From: Melieria omissa
Lineage: Eukaryota; Arthropoda; Insecta; Diptera; Ulidiidae
NCBI GenBank assembly: GCA_963971225.1
Contig: OZ020267.1
Location: 4,526,001 to 4,590,000 of the forward strand
Direction of reading: 5' to 3'
Length of the DNA: 64,000 bases
A program made the translations under genes and the position numbers. The number at the start of each line of letters is the position of its first letter. The first letter of the stretch is position 1. Positions 50,175-62,438 of this stretch are shown here, one piece after another. Below the pieces are notes generated by a model. The model was not told where the DNA came from, made no database searches, and saw only the letters and a program-made list of their open reading frames with translations.

Positions 50175-50751
50175 CATTGTTGCCAGATTAGGAGATTTTC
50201 TTCTAGATTTAAGAGATTCTTGGCCTTTAAGGAGAATTGTTTGGGTGTTAGGAAGAATTGTTTGGGTGAAAATGTAGTAGATTTACATTTCATGTTAGGG
50301 GATTTTTCGAAACCTTAGTGAATTTTTAGAATATTTTTCCATAACGATGTTTGATGTATTGGAAACACCGGCAATAAAACATGGTTTGGCAAGTATTTTA
50401 ATAGTCAAAGCGCCTGGTTGTGTTAAAAATGTGTAGGCTTACAAAATGTAAGCTGGTTCTGACTTATTGCTGTCATAATGAAATGCCGCCAAAAATGGCA
50501 CTTTTAGTTAGTTCATTTGTTATATGTTTTGTTTTTGTTGTTGAACCAAAGATGAATAAAAAAGACTGCAATAAAACAAATTATATATATACTTACACAT
50601 TTTTTAAATTTTTTTATGAAAAGTTTAATTTCTTTAAAATGACGCAAATTATAAAAATATATTTTTTAGGAGATTTTTTTTAATGTTTGGGGGGAAATGT
50701 CAGAATTTTTTAGATTTAGGGGAAAGTCATTTTAGGTATCTGGCAACACTG
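50175..50751. mobile_element. hAT-type element, TTGCCAGAT family, copy 2 (577 bp)
   Basis: Starts CATTGTTGCCAGATTAGGAG, ends GGTATCTGGCAACACTG. Flanks AAGAAATT and TAGAAATG match at 6 of 8. Interior collinear with the copies at 21825 and 57386. Confidence 0.75.
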
Positions 50752-50919
50752 TAGAAATGCTACCTAAATCTTATTTTTTTATGAAAAGTTTAATTCCTTT
50801 AAAATTACGCAAACTATAAAAATAAATTTTTAGGAGATTTTTTAACTTTTGGGAAGAAATTTCAGTATTTTTTTTTTTAAGATTTAGAGGAAAGTCATTT
50901 CAGGTATCTGGCAACACTG
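50752..50919. repeat. 168-bp tandem duplication of the hAT element's right end plus flank
   Basis: The last ~150 bp of the element are repeated, ending again in ATCTGGCAACACTG at 50919. The external flank TAGAAATGCTA(C/T)CTAAATCTT is present after both ends, so the duplication happened after insertion. Confidence 0.8.
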
Positions 50920-50948
50920 TAGAAATGCTATCTAAATCTTCTTGATTG

Positions 50949-51166
50949 CTTTTTGCCGGTCCAACTATGCTCGCCAGGCTCCGCTCGCACGAGCCCTGTC
51001 GGAGTTAAACGAACTTTCAGATCTCGATGTCGCTCTGCCGAAGAACGACGTCCTCACTAATTTAAGATCTTCTTTATAATTAACATTACTAAGTATTTCT
51101 AATGTTATCTCATAGACAGTAAGTCTTATTGCACATTTGGCTAAATAAATAAATAAATAAAAATCT
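50949..51166 (+). pseudogene. 5'-truncated non-LTR retrotransposon 3' end with (AAAT)n tail
   Basis: Codons 50963-51079 read NYARQAPLARALSELNE, then LPKNDVLTNLRSSL and stop, resembling the very C-terminus of Jockey/R1-like ORF2 proteins (NNY...PL.R...FN pattern). A short 3' UTR and (AAAT)5 tail follow. Flanking AAATCTTCTTG and AAATCTTTTG look like a target-site duplication. Confidence 0.55.
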
Positions 51167-53592
51167 TTTGTTGACGAATCTAATGTGCTGCATGACAAAT
51201 GGTTAAATCAATTTTTTTATTAGGGATCTGCTCAGGTTCAATTGTAACTACGGTCAGTTTCTCTGAACAGAAAAGAAACATAATCAATGGTACAATGGAA
51301 CAGGCCATGGAAGAATGAAACCTTCTTCTTCTGGTGGTTTCCAATTTTCATATTCCTAATAAACATTTAAATTAAAAAGGATTGTCTTTATATCTCGTAC
51401 GATTTGAAATTCTAAAATATGTAGATATATCTTGCACCTTGAAAACAATAATGTCAAACATCAAAATGCATTTCAAACAAGTTTTGATGCTTTCAACTTT
51501 ACTAATTTAACTACCAAAATACTGAAACCACGTCAGTATCTAATGTCGAAAATGTGTTAAGCAGTTTGAAACGGTGGTGGCACTTTCACTCATTCAAAAT
51601 GTGCTTGTAAAAATAATGCAACGAGAAATAAAGTTTTTATAAATAGGCAGATGTGTTTTGATGGCACTTCAAGTTCAAGAAATTCATTTGATTCCATTTC
51701 GAAAATGTCTTTCTGAATGTCGCAGCATTTTCAGCATTTCGTAAACGGCAGCCGCACCATCGTTGTCGATGATGTTGTCGATGATGAGCCAACGCGTTGC
51801 CCAATGCGAGAGCAACAAAGTGCCACAATGCGTTGCACTGCGAACGAAACGCTCGCACGGCCGAAGTGAAAATGGAAATAAAAACTTTGTAAAACGAAAA
51901 GTCACGCCGCAAATGCTAAAGTACAACATATTAGAGCATTTTTATAGTATTTATATTTACAATATAAATAAGAGCAGGCGGACCGGCGCACGAATGGGCT
52001 TAAGGTAAGCGAGAAGCTGCCGGCCGCGCTCGCTACGCGCTGGCGGCCCTAATGGATGCGGGCCGGTTGCTGCTCTGTGCCTAATGGCAATGGCGGAATG
52101 TTGGAGCGCGCGCCCGGGCAATGGGCGGCGATTTGGTGTCGGCGCGGGTGCGGGTCGGGTGCAAGTCGGCGGCAAATGCTTTTGGGCATATTTTATAGGC
52201 TCAACACCACAGCACTAAAATTTCACATACTCCATCGCCATGCAATATTCAGCAGACGGACTGCACCAATACCTGAAACCGAACGCCGAACGCCGCACGT
52301 CGCCGCGGCTCGCTGCCGGGACAAATTCGAGCGAAATGCCAAAGCGCAAATCACCACTTGCGACGTTGATGGGCCGGCGAGCGAGCAAGCGAACGAAAGA
52401 AATTCCAATATAATAAAAATTCGTATTAAGAAGAATCTCATATTGAGGATCGTAAACATTTTTACGATCTTTTAATGGACTCTTGCAGTAAGCGGGAGTG
52501 AATAGCTGCGCCGCGGCACCCGGTGCGTGCGTTCGTTCGTCAATTCGGAGCGCTACAAGTGCGACGGGGGGAATGCTTTGGCGGCTGGGCGGAGGCGAGG
52601 TGCAGCGACTTACTTTGGAGCACTTTGTACCAGCGCGACGGGCTGGCTGGCTGGCGGTCTCAGTGTGCCTATGAGTATGTCAGTGTGTGTGTGTGTGTGT
52701 GTGTGTGTTTGTCAGCGTTGGCACATAATTTTGCCAAGTTAATTTGGATAATTTTGCACGTTTTATAAATGGCTGCTCTGTAATTACGAAAACTACAAAT
52801 CATTGGGCGAAATTTACGCCGGTCTCTATTGCGGCCGTCAGTGCGATTTGCATTTGCATTCGGTTTCGATTTGGCTGTGAGTGCGCGCACCGTTCACACA
52901 CGGCTGGCCATGAAGCAGGGCCCAGCGCTAGACGCTGCAACTTTGATCTCCAACATGTCGAAGTGAAATTACAATTTCAAAATGAATTCATTTTCAGCGA
53001 TTTGTATGCGTTGCAGCTGCAGCGGTGATTAGCGAAAGGACTTTAATGGAAATTTCCCTAATGAATGTTGACGGAAGTAATTAACTGGTGATAAACGTTC
53101 TGAATTGCAGTCTAGTTGACAATTTGTTGTTGCAGTTAAATGAGTGCATTGAGTGTGGCGCCATACAAAGAACGCATGCACTAACGGACTGCCAAAAGTT
53201 CTGGTTTTCAATGACTTGACCTGATTTCGAACAATTTGCCCCAGTGTCAAAGAAAAAAACCAATTACCCTATAAGAACGCTTCCGGTTATATATCCGGTT
53301 ACATAACTTTTATTTATTTATTTATTTTAATTTTTATTAATTTATTTATATCTTTTTTTTTCAAAAAACTCCAAATATTGTGCTCTAGTCATAACATGAC
53401 TGCCTGACTTTCAATATCTATCATTACCCCAAGAACAAATTTGTCAATTCACAACAAATACAAATTCCAGTTAGATTTAAATCAAATTAGCAAACCAAAA
53501 TTATTTGTGGGTGTCACAGGTAGATGCATTTTTAGTTGTTCACCCTCGCAATTGCAAGTACGAATCTCTCAAGTCTAACTTGATTTCTTGCC
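51167..53592. other. intergenic DNA with a GC-rich island
   Basis: Strongly GC/CpG-rich at about 51980-52640, followed by (GT)n at 52683-52708. Many overlapping ORFs, none recognised. Candidate regulatory island. Confidence 0.5.
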
Positions 53593-53604
53593 AGCGCCAT
53601 CTAG
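53593..53604 (-). promoter_or_regulatory. CTCF-like site
   Basis: AGCGCCATCTAG contains GCGCCATCTA, a 10-of-10 match to the reverse of YAGRKGGCGC. About 21 kb upstream of the candidate promoter and 5.6 kb from the site at 47965. Confidence 0.4.
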
Positions 53605-53885
53605 TCCATGGAAAGTGCACTAAGAAAACCAGTTAACTGCCGATAATGCAGTGCGTAAACAGCTGTGCGTTGGTCGCAGTGGCCCAGTCTGCGCATGTCC
53701 TGCATGCGCTTCACTGAAGCGGAAGTGAAAAAGCATACAACAGCTGAGACAGTAAACGTGATTTGACGTTAACCCGTTAGGCCGCTACTGATGACATTTA
53801 ACGTAGAACAATGGCTGCAGGATATTGAGACAACAGGAACTGTTCAGAATTGATATATGATTTAAATGAGATTTTACATTAGAGG

Positions 53886-54093
53886 TGAAGGTTAGGTTAG
53901 GTTAGAGGAGATTAGGGACTAAATCTCTCTCTCCGGTGTCAATGCATAGTGTATTCAACTTCGTAAATTGCTCTAACTTAATTGCAAAGTAGAAAAACGC
54001 GGCCTAGTCTCTGCCAGTTTGTACCCCCAAAATGATTCCTATAGGTTCTACGGTGCCCCTCTAAGGTAAGTGTTCACCTAAACTAACCTAACT
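53886..54093. repeat. segment bounded by inverted AGGTTAG-type repeats
   Basis: GGTTAGGTTAGGTTAG near 53890 and CTAAACTAACCTAACTA ending near 54093 are inverted. Probably a transposon relic; not assigned. Confidence 0.35.
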
Positions 54094-54377
54094 AGTAAGG
54101 AGAAATTTCCTTTAAGGAATGTACATACTTGTTTATATGATCCGTAGCATTTTAATGATTTAAATCGGAATCTGTTATTGATCGGAGTTATGTTGATTTA
54201 CGTACTTTAGGGAGCTTATTTCAGCATATCTGGTCTGATAGAATACAGTTACAAGGTGTCATGAACCCAACTAAGATGAAGCAGCTGGCTAAGATGATAA
54301 CGTAAAGGACACAAGTAAAGCACTCACATCTTAATAGCAAAACTCGTCAAACTCACAGTTCAAAGTGATACCTCTAT

Positions 54378-55560
54378 GTATTATTATTATTAATAGTGGG
54401 TATAGTGCACCCCGACCTAGAAAATCGAGTATGCCCCCTTCATGGACTCACAGTTCATCTGTGAGCTCAACTACCGAGAGGAATTTTAGTATATCTCCTA
54501 TACCTTTGGAGTCCCAGTTCGCAGCTTTGATGAGGTATTCCCCTAGATGCTTCTTACGATCATGCATTAATAAACGGCATTCTCCTAATAGTTTCATTTT
54601 CCTGCGAACAAAACCTGCAATATCTGCTTGCACGGCTTCCTTGTTTATTTAGGTGATAATTTAAACTACAATGCCCTGTCATGATACCTGTAATGATTCT
54701 CAGGTTATTCTTTGATATACTCATATATTGCTCGAATCTTCTCCTACTAAATGACCCGATAAACGTCTTGGAATGTTCCAAACCTAGATGATTGTCCCAG
54801 TATTTATTCCTTCTAATTATCTCGACCCATACATGATTTTACAGACCGAGCTTATTAACCTTCTCAAGGCATCACCAGTTTCGTGGATACCTAGTACGCA
54901 GTGTCCTGATTGCCGCTTGGCTATCAAACAGGATCGCAATTCTTCGATTCCAGTAGTTCCTCGCTAAGTTTAAGTAAGCAGACATTTGCAGCATTTGCGT
55001 ATATTTCCGTATGAAATATTGTTGTGTGCTTACCCGTAGGTTTTGAGTATCTAGTCCTCGGCCCATATACACCGATTCTGGTACCTTCATCCGTTAATGA
55101 TCCACCCGTGTACCAGGTTATCATGTACTGGTTTATCAGATACGTTTCTGATATCCCTACCCAGCACTTTTTGTTACTAAGTTCAGTTTTGAATCTTTTA
55201 ATTAAAAGTGAACTTCGGTGTGATTGTGCCCCCCGGTATTGCTCAGGATCTCTGGATATTGGTTCGTATGAATATTAACCCTTTCCGACATGAAAATAAA
55301 CCCGTTCTGTATGAATTGTATGGGCTGTAGTCCAATATATTGGACATTGTGACTGAAAGAGTTATGGCTCAAAAATCCTCCAGCCCCGATATTGTTTTCA
55401 GTCATCCTTAACAGAGCCCTCTTCGCCGGGGTTTGTATATGTATTTAAGTAATGAGGTGTAAGTTCAAGCAGAACCTCCATGGTTGCTGTTGGACACGTT
55501 TTTATAGCCTCAGTCATGCTAGTCTCTAGAGCTTACTGAGCGCCTTGATAATGGACTGTT
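54378..55560 (-). pseudogene. 5'-truncated I-clade-like non-LTR retrotransposon (RNase H domain)
   Basis: Minus-strand frames give, in order, IKTCPTATMEVLLELTPHYL (end of the reverse transcriptase region, about 55500-55420), WYTGGSLTDEGTRIGVYG (RNase H start, about 55120), FHTEIYANAANVC, SQAAIRTLR (RNase H DSQAA motif, about 54930), TGHCSLNYHLNKQG and CRFCSQENETIRR (cysteine-rich tail, about 54600), then a C-terminal LSVVELTDEL and stop near 54448. Frames change at least three times, so it is dead. The first RNase H Asp (usual YTDGS) is Gly here. The 3' end has a (TAA)n tail at about 54380-54393, as in I elements. Confidence 0.75.
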
Positions 55561-57377
55561 GACTGGTTTTGTTTACTAAGTTATCATAGGTTTCACGATC
55601 GCCGTGCAGATCCCTCTCAGTATTCTTGGAGTGCGACCCCAACTTTTACCTGCTATGAATCTGCAGGTCATGAAGACTCAGACGGCCTTCCTCTATAGAG
55701 CTTATCGCTCAAGCAAGACACTTCAAAACCATTGTGTATGAAAGATAAACCTCAAAAAGTTTGAGTCGTCAAAGAAATGTATCACTTTTATTGCGCAAAA
55801 TTTAGCAACACTCACCGCCAATAGACAATCATCTATAACCCTACATGAGTAATCTTTAGTTGAACGACAATTAATTGCCAAAAATTAAACCACTCTCCCT
55901 TTGGAAATGCGGTTTGAATTAAAATTCCCCGAGCGCATGTGAAACACGTGTTAAGCTCATTTTTTTTTGTTGATATTGGTGTAAAGTTTTTATGGTCTCC
56001 CGAAATCCACCGCAAACGTTCTTGCGGTAGTAGTTCGAGCCGTTCGCTGCTACCTCACAGCCGCATAGCTCACAGCCCACCTAACGTACTTTCAACATGT
56101 TGACGACCATATTTGTCTAAGCGCTCCGAGCAGCACACGCCGAACAAAACTGCCTTCAGGAATACAAATTCCGCTTCGGCTTGCACACTTCCCGGCTCTC
56201 CGAAACATTTGCATGCGCTAAAATTGCCACTTTGTTGCTTGTTGTTGTCTGCCGCTTGGCAGTTGTGCAGAACGAACAACAACATTGCACAAGAATAGCA
56301 AAAACAAACAGTCCGCGCAAGAAAGCAGTGAGTGGGGAAACAGACACCAAATTGCCGCTGACGGACTCCTAACTCAGGAAAGGAAATCAACAAAGAACGT
56401 GCACCACACACACATTTCGGGTCATAAAATTGTCTGGCAAATTTGAACGCGCCGTGTTGGATTACGACAAGAACGAAAGATTTGCTGAATGGATACTACA
56501 TCACGTCATTTGGCAACGCTGTAGACACATGATTGCAAGCAGCTCTCGCGGACTATGAGGAGTAAGCTTCGAGCAACAATAATAACAACAACATGCCATA
56601 ATAACAAAATGTTGAAATGCTAATTTATGTAGCAAAATATAGAATTCGAACAATTTGTGACACCTTCAGTTGCCATTTGTGCGATTACACGGGAAACTAT
56701 GCGCAGCCAGCCATGGCAGGTGTTGTGGCAATTGGCAAAGGATTTATATGGCAACGACTTCAACGATTACCTCAATGATATTGCCAGTGATTTAGAATTT
56801 TGAGCAGAATGTGCGAAGAGCAGAGTTTTATAAGAATCCTATAAAAACTTTAAATTACTCTTGCCTTGCTAGCAGTTTTTGGACATGAAGTTTGGCCAAC
56901 TTGGCACTAAATTATTTAGGAAGAAGTCTTGGTACTGGAACTAGTGGTCTCCTAAGATTCCTTGAAATCACTGCTTTTCTAATGGATTACTAGTACAACT
57001 CACAAACACATCTTCAGCTGGTATCGATAAGGATCCAATGGAGGTCCATGCAGAGCCAATCGGCCAGCCAATTCTATACACCTAGCAGTGATTCTGAGTA
57101 TATGAGGTGTTTGTGGTTTGTAGTGTTTTGTTTCCAGGTAGACAGAAGGGTTTGACATTAAAACTGGTCCGAGACAACTTAAGTAGGGCTAACTTTACAC
57201 ACTCGGAAACCAGTTCTAGTAATTTCTTTAGCAGGAAAGAAATACCTTACATCCACATCCAAGAGAATACCCGTGATCTCTAGTTTTGCTCTAATCATAT
57301 TGATTGATATTGAACTGTAGTTCAATTAGCAGAAGGAGAGTTATTTGCGAGACTAACTAAAAGCTGAATATGCGGTT
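55561..57377. other. intergenic DNA; start may include more retrotransposon relic
   Basis: 55561-55730 may still be reverse-transcriptase-derived. The rest is non-coding with a GC-richer part at 56000-56350. No gene supported. Confidence 0.5.
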
Positions 57378-57385
57378 TCACCAGA

Positions 57386-57959
57386 CAGTGTTGCCAGATC
57401 AGGAGATTTCCTCCTAGATTTAGGAGATTCTTGAACATTTAGGGGAATTTTCAGGAGGAAAAATTGTTTAGGAGAAAGTTTGGGAGATTTATATTTTATA
57501 TTAGGAAATTTTTCGGATCCTTAGTGAATTTTTGGGAGATTTTTGGATAACGAAGTATGATCTATTGGGAACACTGGCAACAGAACGTATTTTGGCAACT
57601 ATTTTAATAGTAAAAGCATCCTATTGTGTTAAAAATTTTTAAGCTTACAAAATGTTGGCTCGTTCTATCTAGTTCTCACTTGTTGCTGTCACAATGAAAT
57701 CCCGTCAAAAATGACACTTTTAATTATTTTTACTTGTTATATGTTTTGTTTTTGTTAAGTTTTTGTTATTAAGCTGAAGTTGAATAAAAAAAGGTTGCAA
57801 TAAAAAAATTGTATTTAACTATTTATATTTTTTACGAGAAGATTAATTCCTTTAAAAAATATGACAAACATTTTAGGAGATTTTTTTAACTTTTGGGAGA
57901 AACTTTCAATATTTTTTTAAGATTTAGGAGAAAGTCATTTCAGGCATCTGGCAACACTG
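57386..57959. mobile_element. hAT-type element, TTGCCAGAT family, copy 3 with exact duplication (574 bp)
   Basis: Starts CAGTGTTGCCAGATC, ends GCATCTGGCAACACTG, flanked on both sides by TCACCAGA (57378-57385 and 57960-57967). The exact 8-bp duplication fixes both the boundaries of the family and its hAT-type assignment. Confidence 0.9.
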
Positions 57960-58089
57960 TCACCAGAAACCGTGACAGTTATAAGTTTTTTTTTTTATAA
58001 AAATCAATGTTTTAATGTTGTTTATTTTGTTATTTTTTATTTAATGACTCAACAAATAACAGTATTTTAAAAATCCTTTAATAAGAATT

Positions 58090-58455
58090 ATTTTTGATTT
58101 TTTTCATATTAGTCCATACATTTTTTCGAATTTTATTTAAAAAAAGGTCATCATTGAATATTTCTTCATTTACTTCAGCCAAAATAAAAAAAAAATTATC
58201 TAAATTCACAGAAAACGTCACATTAAAAAGTTATCTAAAGTTTTCTTCTTCTTCTTCCTTTACTATGTCACAATATACCATTAAAAAAATGTGTATCTCT
58301 TCTTTAAACTTTAATGTTCAGTTTTTTTAATTTCGTATTTTTCCTAAAACTTCAAACCATTCTAAGACCAACAAAAAAATTATTCTTGAAACCACAGACG
58401 GTTCAGGCGTTCACAAAGTAGCAATGTGCCATATGGCAACAAAATAGCGAAAGGG
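58090..58455. mobile_element. partial TTAA-type element (CCCTTTCGCTA family), right end
   Basis: Ends GCAACAAAATAGCGAAAGGG before TTAA (58456-58459). In reverse orientation it matches both outer parts of 15510-17040 but lacks the ACCACGCCC middle. Its other terminus was not found; the left limit is approximate. Confidence 0.7.
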
Positions 58456-58459
58456 TTAA

Positions 58460-60789
58460 GCCCACTTGGTGCCTCTTAAGATCTCCCAAAAGGAACACTA
58501 TCTTTAATCGACTAGAACATATGGCTGCGTGAGATAGAGAATGAACGGGTTCCAGATCTGTAAAGTAAGTAAAGTAAGTTTATCTGCAACTTACCCATGT
58601 TAACAAAATATTACTCCACTTTCTAACATGATTTATCCTGGACTTACACAACAAAACTACCTTAGAAGTGACAAGTGGACTATCACAGCGTAACTGCATA
58701 ACCAAACAAGGACAATCGAAGAAGGATCACACATACACTAACGCACTTGTTGACCTCTGCAGTTGGCCATCACCGGGCTATCTCTTCTGTTTGTGCTTTC
58801 AATTGCTCGTGTGTCCTTTTGATGGCCGATTGTGCATTGCACAAAATATTCCATTTACTTGATACGAACCAATTCGATGTGTGTTTATGTGAAACGATTC
58901 GTGTAGGGACGAGGCGAAGCGATTTGAAGTGAAATTGTAATCTTTCGTTGTTTTTATTCCAATCGTTTACTCAATCGACAAGTGATACATTTAGTTTTAT
59001 TTTTTTATTACAATACAAGCAACAACAACAACAAATACTACGACTGCGCAAGCACTGAATATCTACCATCAACAACAACAACAACAACAACGACAACATT
59101 CAACCATAAAAGTTGAATGCCATCACATCGCACAACACATTCACCCGAAATGTCCAACAACTGATTCCGCCCGATGCGGCGATGAGTCAATGGCGTGAAA
59201 CGAGTTTTTTGTCCACAAAAGACAACAAAACAACAACAACAGCGAATCGAAACATCATGGCCGACGCGCAGGGTGGAACAAGACTCCAAAAATAGTTCAG
59301 TTACCACATACGGTTAACACAGTGTCTTTGTTGTTGTCATGATTTTTGTATCTGGACGATACTGCTGCACGTTTAGCTCGCCGCCCGCATTTTGTGAGTT
59401 CGCTCACAAAATGGTATGCGGCCGGTGAGTGTGCGCGCGCAAAAAACGCCACAGGGATGAAATTTGATAATTCTCTAATTTCCATTATCGGTATTCAAAA
59501 GCAACAACAACAACAACAAACATACTTGAATAAAATAATATAGAAAAAAATAGCAAATGGAAATGAAAATGCCAAAGTCGAAGTCGAATCCAAGTCGAAA
59601 TGGCGGCGCAACGCAGGTCAGCTGGCAGCGCGTTCGAGCTTTAAGTGGACGAGCCGGTTTGCGTCGTTTTTTGCGTACCTGGAGTCATCGTCGTCGTCGT
59701 CGACAATCGCAGAGGGCTGCATGGGCTTTCAATTGTTGTTGTTTTTTATTGTTGTTTATGTGTTTGGCGCGTTGTTGCGTGTTGGCTGTGCATTTCGGCC
59801 ATTATGCGACCTCATAATGTGCACGCACTCTGGCTTTTTGTTGCTGTCGCTATTGTTGTTTTTGCATTTTATTTTATTTTATTTGTTGCCATTTTCTGCA
59901 CTACTTTTGTCACTTTGGCCGCTGTTTCCTTGTCTCGGTGTTGTTGTTGTTATAGGTTTTATATGTATTCCTGTTATCCGGTCCGGTGCGGCCCCTTGTT
60001 CTTCTTGCTCGCTGCCTTTTCACATAATTTAGTCCATTTTGCGGTCTGATTTCATCGCTGCTGAAACGCATTTACGGCGCAGTTGAATGGTGTGAAAATC
60101 GAAATCGACCAGCGGCCCAACGAGTTGGCAGTTGGAAGTTGGCCTCTGACGTTTGGTGAATTCTCGAAATGGATGTTGTGCCAGGTAAACGTAAACAGCC
60201 GAAAAATGCGTAGTGAACAGACGCACAAGGGGCCAGAACGCGAAAGAAGAGATCTTTGCAACATTTACTTTAATATTTATGTGCCATGTTTGCATTAATG
60301 CAAAGCCTGTGCGTGTTTGTATGTGTGAGTGTGTTGCGTGTGTTCTATTTAAGGGTTAAAGCTCAGTCTGGAAACCATAGTTGGGAGCTGAATTGATGGC
60401 ATTGTTGTGTGCTCTTAGGGCCAATGTTTTCATCGGTGATTGCATTTTATGTGATTAGCAATTTACTTAATTAAATTTCTAAAGCACTAACCGCCTTTAA
60501 TCCTCTGACGACCATGCAATGTGTCTCAGTTGAATATTAAGCCTTTTTAGGGCCGTAAACATTAGACTAAGTTAACATGGGACTAAGTTAAGAACGACAA
60601 GATGGAATGTAAAGACATCTTTTGATGTATATCCCTACCTCTATACGTATAATTGTTTGTCCTGACTGACTGAGAGATTCACTATCACCTAACCCAAACC
60701 ACTACAGCTGCAAACATGCAATTTAAACTGTACGCACATCTTGAAAAATGAATCCCACTAAGACAGGATTTTTTTACATTCGGGGTCTA
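58460..60789. other. intergenic DNA with simple repeats
   Basis: (CAA)n runs at about 59069-59091 and 59501-59520, T- and GTTGTTG-rich DNA at 59730-59960. The ORFs here are low-complexity. No gene supported. Confidence 0.55.
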
Positions 60790-61829
60790 AAAGGGCAAAA
60801 CATGGGTTAAGGTATGAAGAAACGCGATTTACTGAGCCTATTGATTTCAAATTTAATGAAAACACTTCAAATAAAATTAATTCGATACGTATTTCTTTTT
60901 TTTCGAAAATCAAAATTTAACGCCGTCAACAATGGGTTAAGGTGCGAATACGGGAAGACTACGAAAAACCCATGATCCAATTGGCCTTTTGACTTCAAAA
61001 TTGATAAAAACACTTGAAATCAAAAATAATTTTACACGTGATTCTCATTTTTTCTAAGATCAAAACTTAAAGGGGTGAACCAAGGGTTAAAAGTTTGTGT
61101 GAATATTTGATTTTTTTTAAGCTTTTTGATTTGAAACTCGGTGAAAGTACTTTTAGTGAGAAATAATTCAATACGTATTTTTTATTTTTCCGAAAATTGG
61201 AATCTAATGGCGTGAACCAAGGATTAAAAGTTTGTATGATGAAATATGATTTTTCAAGCCTTTTGAGTTCAAACTTGGCTAAAGTACTTCAAATGTGAAA
61301 TAATTCGATACGTGTTGTTTATTTTATCCAAAATCAAAATTCGACCGGGTCAACGAAGGGTTAAAAGTTTATATGGAAAAATTAGATTTAATGGGTCTTT
61401 TGACATTAAGCTTAGTGAAAACACCTAAAACTAGAAAGACCGCAAGTTTTCCATACCTACAAAGACTACAAATTATATCCGTTGATATCTCGAAAAGTAG
61501 ACTTTGGATTTGGCTAATTGCAATGGTAGAACACTAATTGTAAAACTAATACAAAATAAAATCATCAAAAGAAAAGATAGAGAGAGCCGCGATCGAAGAA
61601 TCTAGAGATGACGGACTAGGGGAGCTGACCCCACGTGAAATGGGATAAAAGCACGGAAGAAGAAGAAGAAAAAAGGAAAAGATAGAAATACTTATAAAGA
61701 GAATAGAAAAACCGTCAAAATGACCGCAATGGTCTTTCTAGTGTTAACATGTGAAATAATTACGTATTTATTTTTTCATGAAAATCTGATGGGATCAACA
61801 AGGGGTTAAGAAAATCTTGATGTATTGGC
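60790..61829. repeat. diverged tandem array of ~130-bp units, interrupted by a transposon
   Basis: GTGAACCAAGGGTTAAAAG-like words recur at about 60801, 60929, 61079, 61209, 61351 and 61797; AATAATTCGATACGTATTT-like words recur between them. The last interval is long because a 313-bp element sits inside it. Confidence 0.8.
61430..61742. mobile_element. CTAGAAAGACC terminal-inverted-repeat element (313 bp), nested
   Basis: Starts ACTAGAAAGACCG and ends GGTCTTTCTAGT. It interrupts the ~130-bp array: ACACCTAAA before and ACATGTGAAATAATT after rejoin one repeat unit. A truncated inverted copy is at 12469-12646. Superfamily not assigned. Confidence 0.7.
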
Positions 61830-62357
61830 TCCATTGAGTTTGAGCTTGCACAGCCGCAAAAGCCGCCGTGCAAAGCCGCCGGACCTTGCTCGTGGTTCAT
61901 AAAACAAAGACAATCCCATCTATGGAACCTCCGCCAGACAAATTTCTGTTAAAAATGAATATTGGATGGATCAAGTTGAGGGAGTCGGGAATCTTGGCTA
62001 ATATATGTATATTAAATTTGGAACTCATATAGTAAAAATGTTCATATGAGACACCTTTGTATGTCCATTGGTGTTTAAAGGGATAATGTTAGGTTTCTTA
62101 ATTGAAGTGCTGGTAAAGCAAATCTTACTCAGTATGCCAAATTAAAATTGCTAATTTCATAGAAACCCTTTAATTGTTTACTCCGCAGGTTTTCGAAGCA
62201 TAAACGTTAAGTTATTGAGCTACTTGGATCATTAAGTTCGAATTCAAATTCCAGTGACATCTGCTACTTATTTTTGAGAAATTTTTGAATTTCTGAATTT
62301 TTTAAATGAACTTTTTGAATATTTATTGTTACTAGTCTGTAAGAATCGTTTATTCAT
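61830..62357. other. AT-rich intergenic DNA
   Basis: No gene seen. The last ~40 bases before the AAAT array may be a retrotransposon 3' end (ATAGACTAAATAAAT). Confidence 0.5.
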
Positions 62358-62361
62358 AGAC

Positions 62362-62436
<75 letters not shown>

Positions 62437-62438
62437 AA
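62362..62438. repeat. (AAAT)n microsatellite, about 19 units
   Basis: Pure tetranucleotide run after CATAGACTAAAT. Position after a possible retrotransposon end suggests it grew from a poly(A)-type tail. Confidence 0.95.

Noticed and set aside
53888..53905. Telomere-like GGTTAG repeats
   Set aside because: Only three units, with an inverted partner 190 bp away; fits a transposon end better.
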